From the NCBI RefSeq assembly GCF_017114945.1, contig NZ_JABXKQ010000044.1, positions 124,001 to 188,000 on the forward strand: a stretch of DNA of 64,000 nt, given 5' to 3'. This document shows, in pieces, positions 38,010-46,572 of this stretch. The position numbers were made by a program, and so were the translations under genes. Source of the stretch: Nostoc sp. JL34 (GTDB lineage: Bacteria; Cyanobacteriota; Cyanobacteriia; Cyanobacteriales; Nostocaceae). The notes under the pieces were generated by a model, which was given only the letters and a program-made list of their open reading frames with translations, did not search any database and was not told the DNA's origin. Positions within the stretch are counted from its first letter, which is position 1; each line of letters starts with the position of its first letter.

Positions 38010-38951
38010 ATGCTAACCGCTGCAAAAACGTTGTCTGGTTTGATGGGTTTATGTGTCGGTGATGCGTTGGGTGTGCCAGTGGAGTTTACTAGCCGCGCTG
38101 AACGAGTAAAATCTCCAGTGACAACGATGTTGGGTTATGGCACATGGAATCAACCACCAGGAACTTGGTCAGATGACAGTTCCTTAAGCTTTTGCTTGGC
38201 GGAATGTCTTTGTAGGGGGTATTCCTTGGATGCTATAGCCAATTCCTTCTGGCGCTGGTACAAGGAGGCTTACTGGACTCCTCGTGGCGATGTCTTTGAT
38301 ATTGGTCAAACAACCCACACAGCGATTATGCGCCTGAAGCAGGGAGTTGTTCCCCATCAGGCGGGTGGTAAGGTTGAAAATAGTAACGGCAATGGTTCGT
38401 TGATGAGAATCTTGCCGATGGCTTATTGTCACAGAAGCTTCACTTTAGGCGAATTGCTGGCGCGGGTGCATGATGTTTCGGCGATTACCCATGCTCATGC
38501 GCGATCGCAAATGGCTTGTGGCATTTATATTAGTATTGCAGTGGCGCTCTTGGAAGGGGCTGACCTTAAAACAGCTTATCTACAAGCATTACAAGACATC
38601 CAAACAATTTATTCTGTTAGGGAATTTTTGTTAGAGAAGCCGCATTTTGGCAGAGTTTTCAGTGGTGAGATTGCCAAGATACCAGTAGAAGAGATTAATT
38701 CTGGTGGCTATGTGATTGATACCTTAGAATCATCCCTATGGTGTTTGTTAAATAGCTCGTCTTATTCTGAGGCGGTACTGAAAGCTGTCAACTTAGGTGG
38801 AGATACTGATACTACTGCTGCCGTCACTGGTGGATTAGCAGGAATTTACTACGGGGTGGAAAATATTCCCAAACAATGGATGAACCAAATTGCTCGTAGA
38901 CAAGACATTATTTACTTGGCAGAGCGTTTTGCAAGGGCTGTTTACAGCTAG
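38010..38951 (+). CDS. ADP-ribosylglycohydrolase family protein (copy 1)
   Basis: 313 residues of the DraG/ARH family. Metal-binding blocks are visible: VGDALGVPVEF (residues 17-27), WSDDSSLSF (TDDT position, about 54-62) and NLGGDTDTTAAVTGGLAGIYYG near 270-291. These enzymes remove ADP-ribose from protein or small-molecule adducts, or reverse DNA ADP-ribosylation, depending on the subfamily. The gene is followed after 88 bases by a near-copy of itself. The substrate is not deducible. Confidence 0.93.
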   Translation: MLTAAKTLSGLMGLCVGDALGVPVEFTSRAERVKSPVTTMLGYGTWNQPPGTWSDDSSLSFCLAECLCRGYSLDAIANSFWRWYKEAYWTPRGDVFDIGQTTHTAIMRLKQGVVPHQAGGKVENSNGNGSLMRILPMAYCHRSFTLGELLARVHDVSAITHAHARSQMACGIYISIAVALLEGADLKTAYLQALQDIQTIYSVREFLLEKPHFGRVFSGEIAKIPVEEINSGGYVIDTLESSLWCLLNSSSYSEAVLKAVNLGGDTDTTAAVTGGLAGIYYGVENIPKQWMNQIARRQDIIYLAERFARAVYS

Positions 38952-39038
38952 TTTGGAATTATAAATTATCCCAAGCGTTTGATCAGCGGCTTTTCGCAAG
39001 TAAAATCAGTGGTAGAAAAGTTTCATCCTGGTTGAACA

Positions 39039-39980
39039 ATGCTAACCGATGCAAAAACGTTGTCTGGTTTGATGGGTTTATGTGTTGGTGATGCGTTGGG
39101 TGTGCCAGTGGAGTTCACCAGCCGCGCTGAACGAGTAAAATCTCCAGTCACATCAATGCTGGGTTATGGAACTTGGGATGTTCCTGCTGGTACGTGGTCA
39201 GATGACAGCTCGCTGACCTTTTGCTTGGCAGAATGTCTTTGTGAGGGATTTTCACTGGATGCGATTGCTAATTCCTTCTGGCGCTGGTATCACGAAAGTT
39301 ACTGGACTGCTCAAGGCGAAGTATTTGATATCGGTAACACCACATTTTTAGCAATTGTTAACTGGAAAGAAGGAACTCCACCCTTGAAAGCAGGAGGTAG
39401 TAGTGAAAATAGTAATGGCAATGGTTCTTTGATGAGAATCTTGCCAATGGCTTATTGTCACAAAAATTTAACTCTGGATGAATTGATTGCACGGGTACAT
39501 CAAGTTTCTTCCATTACCCACGCTCATCTCCGTTCGCAAATGGCCTGTGGCATTTATATTAGTATTGCAGTGGCGCTCTTGGAAGGGGCTGACCTGCAAA
39601 CAGCTTATCTACAAGGATTGCAACATATCCAAACAATTTATTCTGTGCGGGAGTTTTTGTTAGAGAAGCCGCATTTTGGCAGAGTTTTCAGTGGTGAGAT
39701 TGCCAAGTTACCTGTAGAAGAGATTAATTCTGGTGGCTATGTGATTGATACCTTGGAGTCATCCCTGTGGTGTTTATTAAATAGCTCGTCTTATTCTGAG
39801 GCGGTACTAAAAGCTGTTAACTTAGGCGGAGATACCGATACTACCGCTGCCGTCACCGGTGGGTTAGCGGGAATTTACTACGGGGTGGAAAATATTCCTC
39901 AAAAATGGATGAACCAAATTGCTCGTAAGCAGGACATTATTAACTTGGCAACTCGTTTTGAAGCAGCTGCTTACGCTTAG
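39039..39980 (+). CDS. ADP-ribosylglycohydrolase family protein (copy 2)
   Basis: 313 residues, exactly the same length as the upstream copy. The first 45 and last 150 residues are nearly identical to copy 1, including the VGDALGVP and GGDTDTTAAV metal motifs, while residues about 85-150 differ (WYHESYWTAQGEVFDIGNTT against WYKEAYWTPRGDVFDIGQTT). This is a recent tandem duplication, probably followed by local conversion or selection on the pocket region. Both copies keep all catalytic blocks. Confidence 0.93.
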   Translation: MLTDAKTLSGLMGLCVGDALGVPVEFTSRAERVKSPVTSMLGYGTWDVPAGTWSDDSSLTFCLAECLCEGFSLDAIANSFWRWYHESYWTAQGEVFDIGNTTFLAIVNWKEGTPPLKAGGSSENSNGNGSLMRILPMAYCHKNLTLDELIARVHQVSSITHAHLRSQMACGIYISIAVALLEGADLQTAYLQGLQHIQTIYSVREFLLEKPHFGRVFSGEIAKLPVEEINSGGYVIDTLESSLWCLLNSSSYSEAVLKAVNLGGDTDTTAAVTGGLAGIYYGVENIPQKWMNQIARKQDIINLATRFEAAAYA

Positions 39981-39994
39981 AGTTATTAGTTGAG

Positions 39995-40034
39995 AGTAAA
40001 GAGTGAGGAGTTATGAAAATCTTCACTCTTTACT
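39995..40034. terminator. bidirectional terminator between glycohydrolase copy 2 and cutA
   Basis: AGTAAAGAGTGA and TCACTCTTTACT form a perfect 12-bp stem. The far arm overlaps the last codons and stop of cutA. Confidence 0.65.
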
Positions 40035-40355
40035 TTTAACTTGCTGAGAAATCCACTGCAAGTAGGCTTGAGAACCGACAACAATTGGTAAAGCAATAAT
40101 TTCTGGCACTTCATAGGAGTGCAGTTCCTTAATTTTGGCCTCCATTGCTGGAAATTGCGCCAAATCAGTTTTAATCAGTAATTGCCATTCTTGCTCTTTA
40201 TGCAGTTCCCCTTGCCAGGTATAAATTGAGTGGATTGGTAACAGACTCACACAAGCAGCGAGTTTAGCTTTCACAAGAGCATTTGCAATTGCTTCTGCCT
40301 CCTGTATGTTGCCAGCTGTCACCAATACCACACCATAGCCGACAGGTATCTCCAT
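40023..40355 (-). CDS. cutA: divalent-cation tolerance protein CutA
   Basis: 110 residues of the trimeric, PII-like CutA fold. Landmarks are VLVTAGNIQEAEAIANALVK, AACVSLLPIHSIYTWQGEL and the C-terminal HSYEVPEIIALPIV. Linked to copper tolerance in E. coli, though the physiological role in cyanobacteria is unclear. It starts five bases after the stop of the upstream HTH-acidic gene and is the last gene of a three-gene minus-strand operon. Confidence 0.93.
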   Translation of the reverse strand: MEIPVGYGVVLVTAGNIQEAEAIANALVKAKLAACVSLLPIHSIYTWQGELHKEQEWQLLIKTDLAQFPAMEAKIKELHSYEVPEIIALPIVVGSQAYLQWISQQVKSKE

Positions 40356-40360
40356 GACCT

Positions 40361-41374
40361 CTAAACCGTCGTAGACAAGGAATAGACCTGACCATCAATT
40401 AGCAATCGTGTGATGCCCTTAGCTTGCAAATGAGTCCGAGCCTTATGGAGCATTTTACTATCAGGAACTTTAATCACGCGATCGCGCTTCGTAGAAAAAC
40501 GCTTGGCGACACGATGGTTATCAAACACCGGCAGAGTTCTTTGCTGGGTTTCCAGGCTGGGTATTTGCCCCAAGTCACCAAAATCCTTCAGAGGTCGGGT
40601 AATTAATTCTGAGGAACGGTCAATGACCAAATAGCAAGTTTTGGGCAAATTGGCTATCGACAGAGGTAAAACTTGAACTGATGCTTCACCTGGTCTTCGT
40701 TTTGTAACTAAAGGTCTTTGCTCATCCAGGTCATCGTCATCAAAGTCTTCTTCCTCAAAGTCATCATCTTCTAAATCATCATCTTCTAAATCATCCAAAT
40801 CCTCCGATTCGTCGAGCAAATCATCGCCCAGCATGTGCGCGATGACAGCCGCTCCTGGATGTTCATTCTTGAGCGGTGGGATGGGAATGCTGACTATTTC
40901 CGGCAGCTTTGGCTCTGGAGTTTCTAATTTCTCTGTGACTCGGAGCTTGGGTTTTTCCGACGCCGAGGGGCGTCGCCGCACTCGTCTACTAGCGGCGATT
41001 GACTCCGCCGTTTCCTCTGAGAAAAGTTCCTGCTCTACATGAATTACCCGACGTGGTAGTGGCTCAACCTTTGGCAACTCCAAGGGTTGGCTTTCGCTGG
41101 GTGGAACTTCTATCTCCGGCTCTGGTTGACTTAGCAGCGGTAACTGCTCATAGTTTACCTGTGCCCTTCCCTCAGGAGTTCTCGCAGCCCGCTTTAAAGA
41201 GACCAAGTATTCATACTCATCCTCTGGCAAAGTGCTTTTTAGCAGGCGACTAATTGTCGAGTTACTCACACCATAGCGGTCTGCCAAAGTTGAGGTTGTT
41301 TCGGCAGTCTCTCGATATAACTTCAGAATTTCTTGCTTGTCAGAGTCTGTTAATTTTCTCACGGTAGATACCAA
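40361..41374 (-). CDS. HTH-domain protein with a long acidic central region
   Basis: 337 residues. Residues 1-50 look like a Hin/transposase-type helix-turn-helix (LTDSDKQEILKLYRETAETT, then ADRYGVSNSTISRLL). The middle is Pro/Glu-rich, with a tract of almost pure Asp/Glu (repeated LEDDDLEDDDFEEED units, about 205-225). The C-terminal 110 residues are a compact mixed domain ending HLQAKGITRLLIDGQVYSLS. I recognise no characterised family, although the arrangement recurs in cyanobacteria. It is a possible DNA-binding regulator, in an operon with cutA and a membrane protein. Confidence 0.8.
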   Translation of the reverse strand: MVSTVRKLTDSDKQEILKLYRETAETTSTLADRYGVSNSTISRLLKSTLPEDEYEYLVSLKRAARTPEGRAQVNYEQLPLLSQPEPEIEVPPSESQPLELPKVEPLPRRVIHVEQELFSEETAESIAASRRVRRRPSASEKPKLRVTEKLETPEPKLPEIVSIPIPPLKNEHPGAAVIAHMLGDDLLDESEDLDDLEDDDLEDDDFEEEDFDDDDLDEQRPLVTKRRPGEASVQVLPLSIANLPKTCYLVIDRSSELITRPLKDFGDLGQIPSLETQQRTLPVFDNHRVAKRFSTKRDRVIKVPDSKMLHKARTHLQAKGITRLLIDGQVYSLSTTV

Positions 41375-41383
41375 AAATCCTTA

Positions 41384-42235
41384 CTAAGCTCGTTTCCGTC
41401 CGCTGGTACGCCGCGTTCGTCTTAGTGATGCGTCATATTCTAAGACAGCGCCCATGCCAAATAGCACTCCACTAAACACCCAAAACACTTCTAATATCTC
41501 CCCACTTTGATAACTGGGGCCTTGGGCGTATTTAAACCACATATCTGCAATGTAAAGCGAAAAGGCCGCCGCCGCAATCATTCGCCAAGACTGGGAAACT
41601 CTTCCCCCCCAAAAGGCTAGTAGTAGAGTGGTAGCAATAATTAACAAAACCACATCGCTAACTACGTAAAACCAATTCAAAATAGCGACTAGCAGTTCTG
41701 AGGGTGTTTCCTGTTGCATAGAAATCCACCATGCCAACAAACTACCGAATACTGCAATTGCTAACACAATTAGCCACTGCCATTTTTCCAGATTGATTCG
41801 CCTGGAAGCCACAGCTAAAATCATGCCTGCGCCAAGTAATAGATAAGTCAGTACAAAGAATATATCGCCTAAAGACACATCTGGTTCATCTTTTAAAACT
41901 ATTTCGGTATAGCCGAAAATTATCCCCCCAACGAAATAGGAAAGCATACCTAAACCAATTAAGAGCCAAACATTCCGGCCACTGACGATTTGCGGACTCA
42001 GCCAGTTCCTCAAGCATAAGATACTGGCACCCAAATAAGCTAAAGCTTCAAAAATATTTGTGCCAATCACATACCACTCGGCCCGGCTTTCTATGCCATC
42101 GGCTCCGGGAACTTTGGCACTAAATAACAAAAAGTATAGCAGTGCCAGTACGGCCCAGCCAATATTAGCTAAGACAATGTTCTGAGTGGTAAAAATTGAT
42201 TTAGAAAGGAACGAATTCTCGTAAGAGTTATTCAT
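41384..42235 (-). CDS. integral membrane protein, unknown function
   Basis: 283 residues with about eight hydrophobic helices (for example NIGWAVLALLYFLLFSA, VWLLIGLGMLSYFVGGIIFG, IIATTLLLAFWGG). The C-terminus is basic (RRTRRTSGRKRA) and probably cytoplasmic. It starts an operon with the HTH-acidic gene (nine-base gap) and cutA. No catalytic motif is apparent. Confidence 0.82.
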   Translation of the reverse strand: MNNSYENSFLSKSIFTTQNIVLANIGWAVLALLYFLLFSAKVPGADGIESRAEWYVIGTNIFEALAYLGASILCLRNWLSPQIVSGRNVWLLIGLGMLSYFVGGIIFGYTEIVLKDEPDVSLGDIFFVLTYLLLGAGMILAVASRRINLEKWQWLIVLAIAVFGSLLAWWISMQQETPSELLVAILNWFYVVSDVVLLIIATTLLLAFWGGRVSQSWRMIAAAAFSLYIADMWFKYAQGPSYQSGEILEVFWVFSGVLFGMGAVLEYDASLRRTRRTSGRKRA

Positions 42236-42375
42236 AGGGCTTGACTATGTAGATGCACTCTGGCAATATTTTGAGTTAAAGGACTGTATATCTAGTAGTG
42301 TGTCTGCCAACTGACACACAATCAGACACCAAAAGCAAGTGCCAGCGGCAGGAATTTTGTGAAAAAGTTTCCATG

Positions 42376-43035
42376 CTACTGCCATAGTTTACCCAGTTGC
42401 GATTGATTTAGCCAATTGATAAACAGCGATCGCTCGGCTTCTGGCATATCTTCTAGCTTATAAATCACTTGTTTGGTAAAATTAGCATTGCCAAAATAAG
42501 CCTTTCCTAATCGATGCAGTTCTTGTAACAAAATAACTACATGATTTTCTTGCCAATCAGGTATTTTGGCTGCCGACAAAGGATTAGTAGATACCAAATA
42601 TTTAACTGCTTCTAGGGAAGATGCTTGAGGAAATTGCTTTTGCTGTAATACTTCTGCAATATCTTTTTCAAATAATGCAGCTTGCCTAGCACCCAAAAAC
42701 TCTTCAATGTCGATAGAAACACCCTGCAACAGCAAAATACTGGCTTGGATTAAAATTGCCGTTTTGCCATGACCACCTGTGTCACTATCCAGCTGCTCTA
42801 AACGGATTTTACCCCAGACGCTAAAGCGTTCGGGTTCCTCCAGCAAAACACAGGCTTTACCCCGGTTATCCGTTAATTCTCTCCATAAGGCTCTAGCTTC
42901 TTCCTCTTGACTAGCTTTGAAGACACTAATCAAGCGAAAAGTCTGCCCTTGATAACTGAGAATCGGCACCTGCTGATCCTTTTTTGGGTGCTGAATGCTT
43001 GATATTTCAACATCCTGCCGTTTGAGAATAAACAT
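42376..43035 (-). CDS. Npun_F0813-type conserved cyanobacterial protein
   Basis: 219 residues, soluble, beginning MFILKRQDVEISSIQHPKKD. Landmarks are GQTFRLISVFKASQEEEARA and a C-terminal helical part ending FINWLNQSQLGKLW. From memory this is the protein family named after Npun_F0813, found across cyanobacteria with no known function. It appears to be its own transcription unit. Confidence 0.72.
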   Translation of the reverse strand: MFILKRQDVEISSIQHPKKDQQVPILSYQGQTFRLISVFKASQEEEARALWRELTDNRGKACVLLEEPERFSVWGKIRLEQLDSDTGGHGKTAILIQASILLLQGVSIDIEEFLGARQAALFEKDIAEVLQQKQFPQASSLEAVKYLVSTNPLSAAKIPDWQENHVVILLQELHRLGKAYFGNANFTKQVIYKLEDMPEAERSLFINWLNQSQLGKLWQ

Positions 43036-43349
43036 GGCACTAGCAAATAACTCCTCACAGGGGCACTCTTAATATCGAATATATAATGGCATTTGGCAGC
43101 ATCGCCAAGGCTGAAATTACCTAGCATACTGTGGAAATGAGCCTAGCGATCGCCAGATCCTTCCCGAAGGTAGCCGCCCAGAGGACGTTAGCGCTAACGG
43201 GCAAATAACCCCTTGACAACACAATATATCTAAACCAATATCCCATCTGTTTCGTTTTCGGTGTAGATTGCACTAACTAGCGACTAGCATCTTAGCCTTG
43301 CTAGTAGTAAATCTGCAATTTTTGATTGCTTCTTGGTAGGTGGAGACGA
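43036..43349. other. intergenic stretch, nothing recognised
   Basis: About 310 bases upstream of the tRNA-Arg promoter. It contains a HIP1-like CGATCGCC near 43147 and a GC-rich palindromic patch (GTTAGCGCTAAC, 43187-43198), but no ORF or RNA gene. Confidence 0.4.
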
Positions 43350-43355
43350 TATAAT
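43350..43355 (+). promoter_or_regulatory. -10 box of tRNA-Arg
   Basis: A consensus TATAAT lies 38 bases before the mature tRNA. No well-placed -35 box is clear. Confidence 0.5.
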
Positions 43356-43393
43356 AGTGTAGGTGACTCCTTCAGGAGCCATTAATTTATGTT

Positions 43394-43466
43394 GGGCGCG
43401 TAGCTCAGTGGATAGAGCCACGGATTTCTAATCCGTTGGTCGCAGGTTCGAACCCTGCCGCGCTCG
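43394..43466 (+). tRNA. tRNA-Arg(TCT)
   Basis: A 73-base cloverleaf with acceptor GGGCGCG/CGCGCTC (one G-T pair), D arm GCTC…GAGC, anticodon stem ACGGA/TCCGT with loop TTTCTAA (anticodon TCT) and T arm GCAGG-TTCGAAC-CCTGC. CCA is not encoded. Uninterrupted by an intron. Confidence 0.97.
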
Positions 43467-43538
43467 TTTTAACTTAATACGAACCCTAAAGAAGCCTTTT
43501 CATGGTAATTTACTAAATAGGCTTGAGAGTTCATATAA

Positions 43539-44216
43539 ATGCACCACACAAAAGATAAGGGCGATCTAGCAGCTGCTAAAGTGATAGCAGATTTAGTCGA
43601 GAAAGAATATTCGGTTTTTGTACCAGTAGTAACTGAACACGCATCCTTTGATTTGATTGCCTACAAAGATGGCAAATGTTACAGAATTCAAGCTAAATAC
43701 AGTTGTGATGGCACACTGAAAAATAAAAGCAATTGGGCAGACAAGAATGGTTGTCATGAGAAAAAGTACAAATCTGATGACTTTGATTTCTATGGTCTTT
43801 ATTTGCCAGATATAAACAAAGTAGTGTATCCATCAATCAAGTTTGGCGGTTGCGGTATCAGGACAACGCCACCTAAATCACCCAATCCTTTTTACTGGTG
43901 GGAGGATTTTACAGACTTTACTGAAGTAGCACTTAAGCGAACCTACAAGGAGTTTGGCGTTGACTTAACAACTAGAAAGGTTAACCCAGATTCTAGAATT
44001 CACACTAGAAAAGTTGAAAGACCATCAAAAGAAGAACTAGAAAAACTAGTTTGGGAAAAGCCAACCGCACAAATTGGCAGAGATTTTGGTGTGTCTGACA
44101 AAGCTGTAGAGAAGTGGTGTAAGGCTTATGGGTTAGAAAAGCCACCCAGAGGGTATTGGGTTAAGAAAGCTTATGGAAAAGTAGAAAGACAGTTAACAAT
44201 CCATGACGAAGATTGA
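43539..44216 (+). CDS. PD-(D/E)XK homing-type endonuclease with C-terminal HTH
   Basis: 225 residues. The N-terminal fold resembles the group I intron-associated PD-(D/E)XK endonuclease family (PF11645, which includes I-Ssp6803I). It has HTKDKGDLAAAKVIADLVEK, then the catalytic strand pair with D38 (HASFDLIAY) and the Q51-x-K53 motif (YRIQAKYS). Residues about 160-207 form a helix-turn-helix (PTAQIGRDFGVSDKAVEKW). The gene begins 72 bases after an intact, intron-less tRNA-Arg. It may be a free-standing homing endonuclease or a recruited nuclease. Confidence 0.85.
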   Translation: MHHTKDKGDLAAAKVIADLVEKEYSVFVPVVTEHASFDLIAYKDGKCYRIQAKYSCDGTLKNKSNWADKNGCHEKKYKSDDFDFYGLYLPDINKVVYPSIKFGGCGIRTTPPKSPNPFYWWEDFTDFTEVALKRTYKEFGVDLTTRKVNPDSRIHTRKVERPSKEELEKLVWEKPTAQIGRDFGVSDKAVEKWCKAYGLEKPPRGYWVKKAYGKVERQLTIHDED

Positions 44217-44430
44217 AACTTATTGAGTCTGCTCAAAAAAACTAAATCAATGAAAACTTTTTTATATACATCAGATATTCCATCTAATCGGAGTGAGGTT
44301 TTAGACTCCCTTAAGGGACTTGCGATACTGAATTTGACTAGATATAAGTTGGGAGCCACCTGATAGGGCGGTTCTGGAATACGGTATTGAAGCAAAAGAA
44401 GTTTTTTCACTGACAGCTGGCTGTCTTATC

Positions 44431-44829
44431 ATGAGCTTTGACTCAGGGCTAGTTATTGGATATCGAAGTCAACCATCAAAAAACTCAGTTACTATCTGGG
44501 TTGAGAAAAACGAGGCTGCTGAAACAAGTGAAGAACTAGCTGAAGAAGATAACGAGCTTTATCCAGTAGATGCAAGAGATGCAGTATACAGTAATAATTT
44601 TTGGGCTAGGTTTGTAGGGCAACGTATATCAAATATAACTATTTTAAAAAGAAGCTACAACAGCGCACTATACGCAGATATTGCAAATGAAATTGGATTA
44701 CTGTTTGAGGTAGAAGATGGGAGTAGATTTATCGCTTCTCACGGATTACATGACGATTCGGATGACTTTTCGGTAATTAAGGAATCACAGATTGATAATG
44801 AAATTCGTAATCAGATCCAAGGACTTTAG
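44431..44829 (+). CDS. hypothetical acidic protein
   Basis: 132 residues, acidic (clusters of Glu/Asp at about 29-42 and 105-112) with a beta-rich middle (RISNITILKRSYNSALYADI, EIGLLFEVEDGSRFIASHG). The small acidic fold recalls polymorphic-toxin immunity proteins, but no match can be claimed. It sits downstream of the endonuclease gene in an AT-rich patch with no housekeeping neighbours. Confidence 0.65.
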   Translation: MSFDSGLVIGYRSQPSKNSVTIWVEKNEAAETSEELAEEDNELYPVDARDAVYSNNFWARFVGQRISNITILKRSYNSALYADIANEIGLLFEVEDGSRFIASHGLHDDSDDFSVIKESQIDNEIRNQIQGL

Positions 44830-44879
44830 AGGAGAGAGTGAAAATAAGGGCGTTGTTGAATAGTAGGATAAATGTCTCT

Positions 44880-45000
44880 GTGGCTTATACTGAGCCTACA
44901 AAATCATAGCCAAATCATAGCCAAAAAAACAAGCTGGATATCCCAAATTCTAAGCTGATAGTCAAAATCATAGTCAGAATAGCCACAAATGCAAGTAACA
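44880..45000. repeat. degenerate AAATCATAGCC direct repeats
   Basis: AAATCATAGCCAAATCATAGCC near 44900-44925 and the variants GATAGTCAAAATCATAGTCAGAATAGCC near 44957-44985. Function unknown. Confidence 0.45.
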
Positions 45001-45079
45001 AACTTAGCTTTTGAACATCTAAATCTCTTAATAACGCTGAAACCCTTAAATTTGGGTTGATTGTTTTATAAATTTAAAA

Positions 45080-45151
45080 AGCCCGTGACGAGGATTGAAC
45101 TCGTGACCTCACCCTTACCAAGGGTGTGCTCTACCACTGAGCCACACGGGC
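45080..45151 (-). tRNA. tRNA-Thr(GGT)
   Basis: 72 bases on the minus strand with acceptor GCCCGTG/CACGGGC, anticodon stem CACCC/GGGTG around loop TTGGTAA (anticodon GGT), and T loop TTCAATC. Its promoter must lie in the 90 bases before the adjacent tRNA-Tyr. Confidence 0.97.
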
Positions 45152-45241
45152 AAAATATAACTTTGGTTTTTTAGTTGTAAGTTACAATGCTGGGAGCTTT
45201 GCTCTTAACCCAGTCATTATAACTTATAACTTCGTAAGTGG

Positions 45242-45324
45242 TGGGCCGGGCTGGATTTGAACCAGCGTAGGCGCTAGCCAACGGATTTACAGTCCGTCTC
45301 CATTAACCACTCGGACACCGACCC
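45242..45324 (-). tRNA. tRNA-Tyr(GTA)
   Basis: 83 bases on the minus strand with acceptor GGGTCGG/CCGGCCC, anticodon loop CTGTAAA (anticodon GTA), and a long variable arm (TTGGCTAGCGCCTAC) typical of bacterial tRNA-Tyr. Confidence 0.97.
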
Positions 45325-45396
45325 GATTTGTCTCACGATTTAAAATCTTAGCACCACCTTTTATAATTAGCAAGTGGTTAGAAAAAATAACTTGTA

Positions 45397-45428
45397 GGTA
45401 GAGATCGCAACAAAACTGCGTCTCTACC
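45397..45428 (-). terminator. terminator of nadA
   Basis: GGTAGAGA-TCGCA and TGCG-TCTCTACC form a long stem 20 bases after the nadA stop on the minus strand. Confidence 0.6.
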
Positions 45429-45448
45429 ATCTGGATAAAAAATACTGG

Positions 45449-46423
45449 TTACACGCTCATCTCCAGCATTCGTTGCATTGGTCGCAGTGCAGCCAGCCGA
45501 ATATCCTCTGACATAGTAATTTCGGGAGTGCGGTTTTTCATTGCCCAGTAAAGCTTTTCTAGGGTGTTTAACCGCATAAACGGACATTCGTTACAAGCGC
45601 AGTTGTTTATCGGCGGTGCAGGAATGAAATGCTTGTCAGGAGCTAGTTTTTGCATTTGGTGAATGATTCCAGGCTCCGTAGCAACGATAAATTCTTTGGT
45701 GGGGCTGTTTTGACAATATTTGAGTAAAGCGGCTGTGGAGCCAATAAAGCTGGCGTGGCGCAATACACTACTTTCACATTCTGGATGTGCGATCGCCTCT
45801 GCTTCGGGATGGACAATTTTTAACTGGACAATTTTCTTTTCTGAAAAGGTTTCATGGACAACACAGCTACCTTGCCATAGCACCAAATCTCGTCCAGTCT
45901 GTTCCATCACATACCGCCCCAAATTCCGATCTGGAGCAAAAATAATTGGCTGTTCCTTCGGTATCTGCTCCACAATTTTCACAGCGTTGGAACTGGTGCA
46001 AATAATATCGCTCATTGCCTTGATATCAGCAGAGCAGTTGATGTAAGATACCACCAGATGATTTGGATGCGCTGCTTTAAAAGCTGCAAATTCGTCTGCT
46101 GGACAACTGTCTGCTAAAGAACAACCAGCATTCAAATCTGGTAAAAGTACTAATTTATCGGGATTAAGTATCTTTGCTGTTTCTGCCATGAAGTGAACGC
46201 CAGCAAAGATGATCGCATCCGCATTGGTTTTTTCGGCGGCTCTTGCCAGTTGTAATGAATCCCCAATAAAGTCTGCAATATCCTGAATATCTGGCTCTTG
46301 ATAATAATGCGCCAGGATAACGGCGTTGAGTTCTTTTTTGAGACTCTGAATCGCGGCAAACAAATCTAGTGGTAATTCACCCAGTTGGGTGTTTTCTCGT
46401 TGAGCTAGTGCAGTGGTAAACAC
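45449..46423 (-). CDS. nadA: quinolinate synthase
   Basis: 324 residues. NadA condenses iminoaspartate with dihydroxyacetone phosphate to form quinolinate for NAD synthesis. Landmarks are [47 protein letters not shown] and a C-terminal cluster-binding [14 protein letters not shown]. Three separated cysteines (ADSCPAD, GSCVV and CNECP) are placed to bind a 4Fe-4S cluster. It is divergent from the metallophosphoesterase gene. Confidence 0.96.
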   Translation of the reverse strand: MFTTALAQRENTQLGELPLDLFAAIQSLKKELNAVILAHYYQEPDIQDIADFIGDSLQLARAAEKTNADAIIFAGVHFMAETAKILNPDKLVLLPDLNAGCSLADSCPADEFAAFKAAHPNHLVVSYINCSADIKAMSDIICTSSNAVKIVEQIPKEQPIIFAPDRNLGRYVMEQTGRDLVLWQGSCVVHETFSEKKIVQLKIVHPEAEAIAHPECESSVLRHASFIGSTAALLKYCQNSPTKEFIVATEPGIIHQMQKLAPDKHFIPAPPINNCACNECPFMRLNTLEKLYWAMKNRTPEITMSEDIRLAALRPMQRMLEMSV

Positions 46424-46572
46424 AGTTTAGGGGTGCTTTATGTTGCAAATGTATGTCCTGTGGATTCAATTATAGTAGTTTTTACCAAAAATAGTGGACG
46501 GTTGATATTTTGGGGTTGTGTCCAAATCGGGCTGAGTTTCATATCCTGGAGATAGACGGCAAGGAAAGTGGC

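Noticed and set aside
43394..45151. Integrative element bounded by tRNA-end direct repeats
   Set aside because: I searched by eye for copies of the tRNA-Arg 3' end downstream and found none, and no integrase is present.
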